From JADLHS01 sp039806955 (GTDB lineage Bacteria; Verrucomicrobiota; Verrucomicrobiia; Limisphaerales; JADLHS01), in the NCBI GenBank assembly GCA_039806955.1, contig JBDHQI010000015.1, positions 34,418 to 98,417 on the forward strand: a DNA stretch of 64,000 nt, given 5' to 3'. Positions 16,057-24,098 of this stretch are shown here, piece after piece (position 1 is the first letter of the stretch; the number at the start of each line of letters is the position of its first letter). The position numbers and the translations under genes are program-made. The notes beneath the pieces were generated by a model, which worked only from the letters and a program-made list of their open reading frames with translations, ran no database searches and was not told the origin of the DNA.

Positions 16057-17316
16057 TTAATGCTCCGGTCGGGCGGCGCCCCAGATTTGCTCGGCCAGGC
16101 GTGACTTCTCGGCAAATTCCGTATTGAGTTCCGGCAACGAGCGTGCGGGAGCGGTCGGCAGGTGCAAGGTGAACGTGGTGCCTTTGCCGTCCACGCTGTC
16201 GGCAGCGATACGTCCGCCGTGGTGGTGGACGATGAAAAAGCAGCCCATCAGATGAATGCCGTATTCAGCGGGATCATCCATTCGCACCATGAACGGATCA
16301 AACAGATAACGCAATTTTTCTCTGGAAAGTCCCGGGCCATTGTCGGCGATTTGCAATTGCACTTCGGGCCGTTCCGGATTTTCGTAGTGCGTGGTCCCGG
16401 TAAAAGTGATCTGACTGCCATCGGGTAAACTGGCCAGTTCCTCCCGGAGCAGCAAATCGAACAGGCGCTGGAACTTCGCGCGCTCGGCAGTGACCACCGG
16501 CAGGTCTTCGGGGATTTGATTTTCGATGCTGATTTTCTTTTCCGCGATCAGCGGCTGCAGTCCCTCAGTGGTTGCCGCGAGCAACTGGCGCAGGTGAATC
16601 TTCTCGGTGGTTTGCGTCGCCGGTTTTTCCGCCGCCGCCCACAGGGCTTTGAGCAGATCGTTGATCTTGTCAATCTGACCCAGCACGCTTTTGTGATAGT
16701 CCGTCCAAAATTCCTCGTGATGAATCTTGTCCGGAGCGGTTTTTTCATCCCGCATCATTGCGGGGGCGAGTTCGAGGAAGGTTTTGACCGTCACGAGGGC
16801 ATTGCGGATGTGGTGGCTGAGGCCGGCGGTGAGCATGCCGAGACTTACCAAACGATCCGCAATCAACAAGTTGCGCAGAGTCTCCATTTTCTCCCGCAGC
16901 AACCGTTCATTTTCCCGCTGCAACCAGAAGAACTCCATGGCGCGCTTGAGTTGCGCCTCCAGATAATTGGGGTCCCAAGGTTTGGTGACGTAGTGGAAAA
17001 TGCCCCCGGCATTGATGGCGGTGACTGCGTCATTGAACTCGGTGAAGGCGGTGACCAAAAACCGCAGCGTGGCCGGACTGACCTCCTTGGCGCGCTGCAA
17101 CAGCCAGGTGCCCTTTTCTCCCGGCATACGTTGATCGGTCATCAAAATGGCGACCTCGTCCTTGTGTTCCTGCAACAGGCGGAACCCATCCTGCGCGTTG
17201 GTGGCCGTCAAAATGCGAAAGTCATCACCGAACGCGCGCGCGAAGGCTTTCAACGATTTTTCCTCGTCGTCCACATAGATTACCTGAAATTTGCGATAAT
17301 CGTATTTTTCAGCCAT
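16057..17316 (-). CDS. Receiver-histidine kinase hybrid (PhcR-like architecture)
   Basis: 419 residues. The N-terminal receiver domain has all key residues: D16/D17 (YVDDEE), phospho-acceptor D61 (MTDQRMPG), T89 (VTAFTE) and K112 (VTKPWD). A coiled linker leads to a histidine-kinase module with an H-box (GLSHHIRNAL, H168) and an ATPase domain with DNGPGLS and HHGGRI. The N-box asparagine is not obvious (FDLLLREEL) and the G2 loop is altered (YGIHLMGC), so ATP use may be weak. Having a kinase-like output after a receiver is uncommon; it is the layout reported for Ralstonia PhcR. It is the last gene of a three-gene operon, 15 bases after the sensor kinase. Confidence 0.85.
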   Translation of the reverse strand: MAEKYDYRKFQVIYVDDEEKSLKAFARAFGDDFRILTATNAQDGFRLLQEHKDEVAILMTDQRMPGEKGTWLLQRAKEVSPATLRFLVTAFTEFNDAVTAINAGGIFHYVTKPWDPNYLEAQLKRAMEFFWLQRENERLLREKMETLRNLLIADRLVSLGMLTAGLSHHIRNALVTVKTFLELAPAMMRDEKTAPDKIHHEEFWTDYHKSVLGQIDKINDLLKALWAAAEKPATQTTEKIHLRQLLAATTEGLQPLIAEKKISIENQIPEDLPVVTAERAKFQRLFDLLLREELASLPDGSQITFTGTTHYENPERPEVQLQIADNGPGLSREKLRYLFDPFMVRMDDPAEYGIHLMGCFFIVHHHGGRIAADSVDGKGTTFTLHLPTAPARSLPELNTEFAEKSRLAEQIWGAARPEH

Positions 17317-17331
17317 AAAATTGGGCGCGCG

Positions 17332-18750
17332 TCAAACGGGATGCGGAAATTCCAAGGTAAACTCGCAATACTTTCCGGCCTCGGAACGCACCGAGATTTT
17401 GCCTTCACATTCCTGCATGATGCGATAACAAATGCTCAACCCCATGCCCATGCCCTCGCCGACGTCCTTGGTGGTGTAGAACGGGTCAAAGATTTTGTCA
17501 ATGTGCGCGGTGGGAATGCCCGGGCCGTTGTCGCGGACAACAAGGTAGCTGGTCTGCGGGGTTTCCCGCGCTTCAATCCAGATCGTGGGCGCTTCGCCAT
17601 TGGCAAAAGCCTTGTGGCGCATCGCATCCAGTGAGTTTTGAATCAGGTTCACGAAGACGTGGATCAGTTTATTTTTGTTGGCGCGAACGGACAGGTGATC
17701 CGGCAGTTTGAGTTCAATGGCCGCCTGATCCTTCTTTTCACTGCTCAAAAATCGTAGCGCCGACGTGGCGACCTCTCCGACGTCAACGGTGTCCAAATGG
17801 TCGGTGGACGGATGGGTGAAAACGCGCAAGTCGGAGACGATGTTTTTAACGCGCTCGACGCCCGCTTCAACGTCCTGCAAAATTTCGGTGTATTCCTCCT
17901 GTTGTTCCGATGCGACGTGGCGCGTTTTCTTTTTCAATGTGAACAGACTGGTGGCGACAAAATTCAACGGGTTGTTGATCTCGTGGATAATGCCGGCGCT
18001 CATGCGGCCCAACGACGCCATTTTTTCCGATTGGATGAGTTGCGATTCGGCTTCGGTCAGTTTTTGGATGGTATCGGCCAGTTCCTTGTTTCGCGCATCG
18101 AGCTGCAAATTATTTTGTTGCAAGGAGCCTTGACTCTCGGACAGTTGGTGTCGCAGCGAAAATTCGTGGAAGCGCGATTTGCTGTGAAAATAACTGCCCG
18201 TGACCACAATGATGCCAGTCAAACTCAGAAAATAAAGGTTGTTTACGAGCGCACCCAAATTTTCATTGGTTGCTGTTTGAAATCCATCATGCGCAAAACT
18301 AGCCACCAAGTATAACACAATAACCAGCGTTGACGCGGCGAAGCTTTCCCAAAACGTCCAGTGCAACACGAAGGCCAATACGAGCAGCACCAGATTTAAT
18401 CCAGCATAGTAGGGCGACCCAGCGCCTTCCGTTTTGGCGATCATCCAAGCGATGAACGAAGTCGGAATCATGAATAGAACAATGCCGAGAAAACGATAGT
18501 GACGCCGCCCCAGCTTGGTCAACAAGACGGCCAGAAAGGCGCCGATCAATACCGAACTAAGCAAGCGCGCTTGTAGAAAATGAAACTGCTCAGCGACGCG
18601 GGGATAGACGTAGCGATCCAGAATGAAACCGGCGGGCATCAAGATCATGCCGAGGACGCAGGCAATCTTGAAGTTGTTGATGGTCTCCTGCTGATCATAA
18701 GCGGCGAAGGCTTTTAGCAGCGATGTGTCGTTTGAGTGTGATTCAGCCAT
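17332..18750 (-). CDS. Six-TM membrane sensor histidine kinase (PhcS-like position)
   Basis: 472 residues. Six hydrophobic helices fill residues 28-190 (for example CVLGMILMPAGFIL, LLSSVLIGAFLAVLL, LVLLVLAFVLHW, LTGIIVVTGSYF) with only short loops between them. This suggests a ligand sensed in or near the membrane rather than by a periplasmic domain. A coiled coil precedes the H-box (SAGIIHEINNPLNF, H256). The catalytic domain is canonical: FVNLIQNSLDA (N-box), VVRDNGPGIP (G1), IFDPFYTTKDVGEGMGMGLSI (F/G2). Its start overlaps the methyltransferase stop by eight bases, so the two are translationally coupled. Confidence 0.9.
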   Translation of the reverse strand: MAESHSNDTSLLKAFAAYDQQETINNFKIACVLGMILMPAGFILDRYVYPRVAEQFHFLQARLLSSVLIGAFLAVLLTKLGRRHYRFLGIVLFMIPTSFIAWMIAKTEGAGSPYYAGLNLVLLVLAFVLHWTFWESFAASTLVIVLYLVASFAHDGFQTATNENLGALVNNLYFLSLTGIIVVTGSYFHSKSRFHEFSLRHQLSESQGSLQQNNLQLDARNKELADTIQKLTEAESQLIQSEKMASLGRMSAGIIHEINNPLNFVATSLFTLKKKTRHVASEQQEEYTEILQDVEAGVERVKNIVSDLRVFTHPSTDHLDTVDVGEVATSALRFLSSEKKDQAAIELKLPDHLSVRANKNKLIHVFVNLIQNSLDAMRHKAFANGEAPTIWIEARETPQTSYLVVRDNGPGIPTAHIDKIFDPFYTTKDVGEGMGMGLSICYRIMQECEGKISVRSEAGKYCEFTLEFPHPV

Positions 18751-20170
18751 GAGCGGATTTGCGCACTTCGACGATCAAGTTAACCTCAGTATCATCTCGA
18801 TAAACGCGGCAATCACTCGAGAGTGCCTCGGGTGGGATCAAGGCGCGTCCTTGTGTGGTGTCGCGATATATCAAATGCCAGTCCAGCAGAAATTCCAGCA
18901 TATGCTGGAAAGGTTTGCAGGCTACAACATTGGTGATCAGCAAAAGCCCGTCCGGCGCGAGCCATCGGTAAAAGATACTCATCAGTTGGCGGCAGGTTTT
19001 ATCCGTCAGATAATCGAAAAGTCCGGCACAGTAAATATAATCGTATTGCGCCGTGTCCGTTTGGGTTTGTGCGCGTCCGCTTTCCTTGAAAACCTGTTGG
19101 ATGGATTTCTTGACGATTTGAATCCTGGTTTGCCGGGTGTGTTTCTGGCGGGCCTCTTCAAGCCGCTGACCGGTGTGAGCGACGGTTTCGTCGTTGAAGT
19201 CCCACAACGTGAATTCCGTATGATCGGACAACGCGCTTGCAGCCAGAAAAAGCTCAATTTCATGAGCCGGACCGCAACCCAAATTAAGCACCCGAACAGG
19301 ACGGCGACGGCGTTCTCCTCGCAGGGCTTCCTCACCAAGCCGTGTGGTCAGATATTTGATGCGATTCCGATGGGCCTCGGCCGGCCATTGTTGGAGGAAC
19401 CAACTGTTGAGCACCTGCGCGTAAAATGAATTCCCCTCCAACGGTTCACGTAGAATCATGTTCACCATTTCATAATCACCCGCGTAGCCCAGCGGTTTGT
19501 GAAACGTCCGATAGGCAAACGGCGAACACATTACCAACGAGTGTAATTGTTGCCGGACAAAACTCGCGTGCATCGGTCGCAGCGGTTCGCTGATGGTCGC
19601 CCCGATTGCCTCAAACCGCTCGTGCAGTGAGTTGAAGGCGCGGATCATTTTCTCACTGAGGCCGCGTAAATATGCCTGCACCTCGATTGGTTGGTGCGTC
19701 GAAGCTTTTAGTTTGAACCCCAGTTCCAACCGATCCATCCAGCGCGCAAAATCGCGCAAGAACATTTGGATGTCGGTCACGGCGATTTTGAATTCGGGAA
19801 AAATGCGATAGGATTTCTGCCAGGCGCTTAAGAATGCGTCAAAATCCAGATGCTTGCTTTCTTGCCGTGCGTCCACCGCCAACGCTTCTTTAACGAATCC
19901 GTTTTCCTCCAATTCGATGTCGCTTGTCAGCGTCATTCCCGAGCCTACCAACCCCGCAACCGTGCCCCGCCCGATGTAGATTACGGAATCTTCGACGGTG
20001 ATTTTCAGTTCTGGTAGAACCTGGGAAACACGCAGGACAATGGACGGATCGTAAAATTCAGCGACAACACGAAAGCGCGTCAGCCGGGTGGCGGAAGCCG
20101 CAAACTCAATTCCATCTGAAGTTTTGCCGACGACCGCATGCGCTGAAATCTGGTTTGATTCTGTTGGCAT
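18743..20170 (-). CDS. Class I SAM-dependent methyltransferase (PhcB-like position)
   Basis: 475 residues from ATG 20170, or 503 from ATG 20254; the shorter start is preferred because the extra 28 residues look unlike protein and a CAGG precedes 20170. The N-terminal 100 residues form a beta-rich domain of uncertain type (FRVVAEFYDPSIVLRVSQVLP, then IYIGRGTVAGLVGSG), perhaps PilZ-like. A helical middle with HKPLGYAGDYEMVNMIL is followed by the SAM-binding core (RVLNLGCGPAHEIELFLA; FTLWDFNDET; YDYIYCAGLFDYL; LAPDGLLLITNV). First gene of the operon with the two kinases. The substrate is not visible in the sequence; by synteny with phcB a fatty-acid-derived signal is possible. Confidence 0.85.
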   Translation of the reverse strand: MPTESNQISAHAVVGKTSDGIEFAASATRLTRFRVVAEFYDPSIVLRVSQVLPELKITVEDSVIYIGRGTVAGLVGSGMTLTSDIELEENGFVKEALAVDARQESKHLDFDAFLSAWQKSYRIFPEFKIAVTDIQMFLRDFARWMDRLELGFKLKASTHQPIEVQAYLRGLSEKMIRAFNSLHERFEAIGATISEPLRPMHASFVRQQLHSLVMCSPFAYRTFHKPLGYAGDYEMVNMILREPLEGNSFYAQVLNSWFLQQWPAEAHRNRIKYLTTRLGEEALRGERRRRPVRVLNLGCGPAHEIELFLAASALSDHTEFTLWDFNDETVAHTGQRLEEARQKHTRQTRIQIVKKSIQQVFKESGRAQTQTDTAQYDYIYCAGLFDYLTDKTCRQLMSIFYRWLAPDGLLLITNVVACKPFQHMLEFLLDWHLIYRDTTQGRALIPPEALSSDCRVYRDDTEVNLIVEVRKSAHG

Positions 20171-20487
20171 TACGTTGAAACCTGCCGGTTGATTTGGCTG
20201 CGTGCCCGGCAGCCCTTCCTGATGACTATCTAACCGAAAATGACCGGCATACAAAGAGATATCAAATCTCGCGCCAATTTTAGCGCAAATACCGAGAACT
20301 TCACTTCAACGATGCCGCGAGCCACTTCGGCGATTTGGTTTCACTGGCATCTGGCCTGCTCTTTTGCTTCAGTCGTTCCAGTTGTGCCAGCCATCCAATA
20401 GTGTTGATGGCCGTGGCGGATGCCAATGCGAATTCCGTCGACGGGAGAGGATTGCAGATTCAATCTGCGGTAGTAACCCCTGTAAAT
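20171..20487. other. Divergent intergenic region, methyltransferase operon / FadL gene
   Basis: About 320 bases from which the signalling operon reads left and the FadL-type gene reads right, so it should hold promoters for both. The frame upstream of the FadL start is open but lacks a credible start. No clear sigma-70 boxes or operator repeats were identified by eye. Confidence 0.5.
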
Positions 20488-21834
20488 ATGAACATACTCT
20501 TTAACCAAGATCGCCGGCGGAATCGTGCGGCCTGCCCGTCCTGCTCCCGCGAATACCTGATCGGGTTCGGGCTTCTGCTTTCATGGCTGTTGGCAAGTTC
20601 GTCCGTTTCTGAGGGATTTCGAAATCCGCCGGCCGGCGCCTTTAATTTGGGCCGGGCGGGCGGACGAATTGCCCATGTTCAAGACGCTACCGCCGTAACT
20701 CACAACCCGGCTAATCTTGTTGCCGCAACCAATTATCAAGCCCAGGCGGTTCTGGGTTTGGTTTATATGAAAGTAGCGCATTCCTCAGCGGCCCCCGGAC
20801 AATCAGCGCAAACAGAAAATCCGTGGAAGGTACTACCTGCAGCCTATTTCGCCACGCCGGTGTTGGATGATAAATGCGTATTTGGTTTGGGTCTCACCAG
20901 TCCGTACGGATTGAGCGTGGATTGGAATGAAACTGGTTCAAGCGCCTTTGCCGCGCCGGCTGGAACTTTGCGCTACACCTCTCCGCACTACACCGAGTTG
21001 ATGACTTTGAATCTTAATCCAACCGTCGGCATCAAACTGACCGAAAGCATCTCCGTGGGCGTCGGTTTGGACATCATGTGGTCGCGGCTGACATTGAAAC
21101 AGTTTTATCCGTGGGCAATTTTTCCTGGTAGCAGCGGAACGGAACCTGATGGTCTGCTGCGCGGTGAAGGTGATGGCTATGGGCACGGCGGAAATTTGGG
21201 CTTCACCTGGAAGATTACGCCGCGTCAAACCGTCGCGCTTACCTACCGCTCGCAAATGGATGTGGATTTTGATGGAGACACACAACTGAGCAACATCACC
21301 CCGACGGCGACTGCCTTTGGGGTGACCGGACGCAGCTTGTTTGCCTCGCGCCTGGCGTTTCCGAACATCGTAGCCGCAGGTTATGGATTGCAAGTCACCG
21401 ATCGGCTACGTCTTGAAACAGATGTTGAATGGTTGCAATTCTCGCGGTTTAAGCGGTTGCCAATCAACATCGGCAACAACAATATTCTTCTTCCTGCGAC
21501 CAGCCAAAGCGTTCAAGAGAATTGGCGCGATACTTTTACCATCGGCATCGCCGGCGATTATCGGCTTTCGGATAATTGGTCCGTTCGCGGTGGATATCAA
21601 TACTATCAAAGCCCGGTTCCGGACTCGACTTTCTCGACTACTATTCCTGATGCTAATCAAAATGTGCTGACAGTCGGTCTGTCATATCATTCTGGTGCGC
21701 AAGCTGTTGAGCTTGGCTACGGGGCGGATTTTTACGATCGCCGTAATTTGGTTGGCAACCAAAATCCTGCTTTTGACGGCAAATATAAAATCACTGTGCA
21801 TCTGTTTTCCTTGAGCTATCAATTGGCGTTCTAA
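20488..21834 (+). CDS. FadL-family outer-membrane transporter for long-chain fatty acids/hydrocarbons
   Basis: 448 residues from ATG 20488. A hydrophobic signal segment (LIGFGLLLSWLLASSSV) precedes the FadL N-terminal hatch motif (GAFNLGRAGGRIAHVQDATAVTHNPANL, with the diagnostic NPA). The rest is a 14-strand-type barrel: FGLGLTSPYGLSVDW, LNLNPTVGIKLTESISVGVGLD, VALTYRSQMDVDFDG and VTDRLRLETDVEWLQFSRF. It ends in an aromatic residue (YQLAF), as expected for BAM-inserted porins. Members import long-chain fatty acids or hydrophobic compounds. Its divergent position beside a possible fatty-acyl methyl-ester signalling operon is suggestive. Confidence 0.87.
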   Translation: MNILFNQDRRRNRAACPSCSREYLIGFGLLLSWLLASSSVSEGFRNPPAGAFNLGRAGGRIAHVQDATAVTHNPANLVAATNYQAQAVLGLVYMKVAHSSAAPGQSAQTENPWKVLPAAYFATPVLDDKCVFGLGLTSPYGLSVDWNETGSSAFAAPAGTLRYTSPHYTELMTLNLNPTVGIKLTESISVGVGLDIMWSRLTLKQFYPWAIFPGSSGTEPDGLLRGEGDGYGHGGNLGFTWKITPRQTVALTYRSQMDVDFDGDTQLSNITPTATAFGVTGRSLFASRLAFPNIVAAGYGLQVTDRLRLETDVEWLQFSRFKRLPINIGNNNILLPATSQSVQENWRDTFTIGIAGDYRLSDNWSVRGGYQYYQSPVPDSTFSTTIPDANQNVLTVGLSYHSGAQAVELGYGADFYDRRNLVGNQNPAFDGKYKITVHLFSLSYQLAF

Positions 21835-21955
21835 AATTTGCGGGGTGTTGATTCAACTTGAGAAACGGACCGGATTTATCGCAGGCTGTGTCTGCTGTCA
21901 TTCGGCTAAAATAGCTCAAAGGGGAGTCGAATGAGTGCAGAAGTAAAACGCGACC

Positions 21956-23053
21956 ATGGCTGCCAGGTGCCAAATTCCGACCGCCAGGCCGGACGGGGAA
22001 TTTAATCTCGTCACGGCGCTTCAAGCCTGTCTGTCGCCGGGTAACATCGTTATTGGATCGGCGGGAGAAGTTCTAACCTGCTCTTTGGAGGGCAGTGAAT
22101 TTCTTAACCGGCTCGTCACCCCGGGCATGACGCTTGCCGTACTGCCTGCGGCATTAGCCGATTTGGTCGCCCAGGCAAAAACCGCGCGCGCGACCATCAC
22201 CGTGCCAGTTTTGAAATTGCACAATTCGGAGGACGCAGCGCGTCAGTTTCATGCGACTGCCGTTTTTCTCGCTCTCAGTTCTGGAGAATCCATCGTCATC
22301 CTCAACTTGACGGATATCACCCGATTGGCTCACTGGCAAAAAAACCTCGAACAATTGGATCGGCTCGCCACGACGGGAACCCTGGCCGCCGGCATGGCGC
22401 ACGAAATCAAGAACGCCTTCGTAGCGATCAAAACCTTCGTGGACTTGCTCGTCGAGCAGAATAAAAACGCGGAACTGACGGATTTGGTCCAACACGAACT
22501 GGCGCGCATCAACGCCATCGTCCGGCAATTACTCAAGACCGGCCCGGCGACGCCGGAACACGCACCCGTGCGGTTGCACGATGTCCTGGAGCACTCGCTG
22601 CTTATGGTGCGGCAGCAATTGAGCGACAAACTGATTTCGCTGCATCGCAGCTTTGCGGCCACATCCGATGTAGTACGAGGTGATCCGCACCAGTTGGAGC
22701 AGGTGTTCGTCAATTTGTTGTTGAACGCAGTGGACGCCACGGGAGCGAATGGTTCGCTGACCGTGCAAACGGAATTTCTTGCCGCGACGACCTCGGAAAT
22801 TTCAGAGCCTAAATTTGCCGGCCGGCCACTCGTGCGCGTCAGCGTGGCGGATACCGGGACGGGGATCGCTCCCGACACACTGGCGCGAATGTTCGAGCCG
22901 TTCTTCACAACCAAGAGCCACGGGACGGGGCTGGGCTTGCTCATTTCGCAGCGCATTGTCGAGCAGCATCACGGCGCCATTCACGTCGAGAGCCAACCGA
23001 GCAAAGGCACGACCTTTCGGGTGATCCTGCCGTCCGGGCAACCGCAGGCGTGA
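21956..23053 (+). CDS. NtrB-like soluble sensor histidine kinase
   Basis: 365 residues with no membrane helix. The N-terminal 110 residues look like a PAS-type sensor (GNIVIGSAGEVLTCSLEGSEFL ... IVILNLTDITRLAHW). Next come the H-box (GTLAAGMAHEIKNAFVAIKTF), and a complete ATPase domain with VFVNLLLNAVDA, VADTGTGIAPD, MFEPFFTTKSHGTGLGLLI and a final GTTFRVILP. It lies six bases upstream of the phosphoesterase gene and probably shares its transcript. No response regulator adjoins it on this strand; the partner is unknown. Confidence 0.88.
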   Translation: MAARCQIPTARPDGEFNLVTALQACLSPGNIVIGSAGEVLTCSLEGSEFLNRLVTPGMTLAVLPAALADLVAQAKTARATITVPVLKLHNSEDAARQFHATAVFLALSSGESIVILNLTDITRLAHWQKNLEQLDRLATTGTLAAGMAHEIKNAFVAIKTFVDLLVEQNKNAELTDLVQHELARINAIVRQLLKTGPATPEHAPVRLHDVLEHSLLMVRQQLSDKLISLHRSFAATSDVVRGDPHQLEQVFVNLLLNAVDATGANGSLTVQTEFLAATTSEISEPKFAGRPLVRVSVADTGTGIAPDTLARMFEPFFTTKSHGTGLGLLISQRIVEQHHGAIHVESQPSKGTTFRVILPSGQPQA

Positions 23054-23059
23054 TCGCTC

Positions 23060-24034
23060 ATGGGCCGTTATCGCCTCGCGCTGGTCAGCGATATTCATTA
23101 TGCCGGGGTGCGGGAGCAGGCGGAGGGCGATGATTTTGAATATCGTGATCTCAAAAATCCGCTGCTGCGCTTTCTGATCCGACAATACCGCTGGCACGTC
23201 TGGCTGCGTCATCCCCTGCGGCAGAACGGCCAATTCGATCGGTTTCTGGCGGAAGTTCCTCCGGTGGATTATGCCATCGCCAATGGTGATTATTCCTGTG
23301 ACACCGGCGCGGTCGGTTTGAGCGCCGCCGCCGCCCTGGAAAGCGCGCGGGAAAGCGTCGGCAAATTGCGGCAAAAGTTTGATGACCGTTTGCGTCTCAA
23401 CTACGGCGATCATGAACTCGGCAAACTGCGACTCGTTGGCGCGGTGGGTGGTATGCGATTGGATAGTTGGCGGCGGGCGCGGGAGGATTTGCAAATGCCG
23501 CCGCTTTGGCGGCTGGAGTTGGGCCGTTACGTCTTGTTTAATTGCGTTTCCTCGTTGATCGCGCTCCCGGCTTTTGGTGCCGACACGCTGCCGAAAGAGC
23601 GGGCTGGATGGGAACAGTTGCGTGCCGAACATTTTGCCCAGGTGCGAGACGCTTTTGCCGGGCTGCAATCGGGGCAACGCGCGCTGTTTTTCTGTCACGA
23701 CCCGACCGCATTGCCGTATCTCTGGCGGGATGAAGTTGTTCGCGCAAAACTTCCGTTTGTTGAACGCACGATCATTGGGCATCTCCACTCGAACTTCTAT
23801 TTGCGCCTGAGTCGCGCGCTGGCCGGGATGCCGCCACTCAACTTTTGCGGCCATGCGGTTCGACGTTACAGCCGGGCGCTACGTGAGGCGCGCGGGTGGC
23901 GACCCTTCCGCGTATTATTGTGTCCTTCGCTCGCTGGAATTGAACTGCTCAAAGATGGCGGCTATTTCACGGTGGAGCTTGATGCGGCGGCGACGGTCCC
24001 GGCGCGGTTTCAATTTCATCCGGTTCCGCGTTAG
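23060..24034 (+). CDS. Calcineurin-like metallophosphoesterase
   Basis: 324 residues. Metal-site motifs appear in the canonical order: SDIHY near the N-terminus, IANGDYSCDTG, NYGDHELG (replacing the usual GNHD with GDHE), FFCHDP and IGHLHSNF. No signal peptide, so it is cytoplasmic. The substrate (phosphoprotein, nucleotide or phospholipid) cannot be told from sequence. It follows the histidine kinase by six bases. Confidence 0.82.
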   Translation: MGRYRLALVSDIHYAGVREQAEGDDFEYRDLKNPLLRFLIRQYRWHVWLRHPLRQNGQFDRFLAEVPPVDYAIANGDYSCDTGAVGLSAAAALESARESVGKLRQKFDDRLRLNYGDHELGKLRLVGAVGGMRLDSWRRAREDLQMPPLWRLELGRYVLFNCVSSLIALPAFGADTLPKERAGWEQLRAEHFAQVRDAFAGLQSGQRALFFCHDPTALPYLWRDEVVRAKLPFVERTIIGHLHSNFYLRLSRALAGMPPLNFCGHAVRRYSRALREARGWRPFRVLLCPSLAGIELLKDGGYFTVELDAAATVPARFQFHPVPR

Positions 24035-24098
24035 TCGGATTACAGGGCGGGCGCAATCTTGCCATTGCCGTCATTCTGCGGCTTAATGGTTTCCGGAC

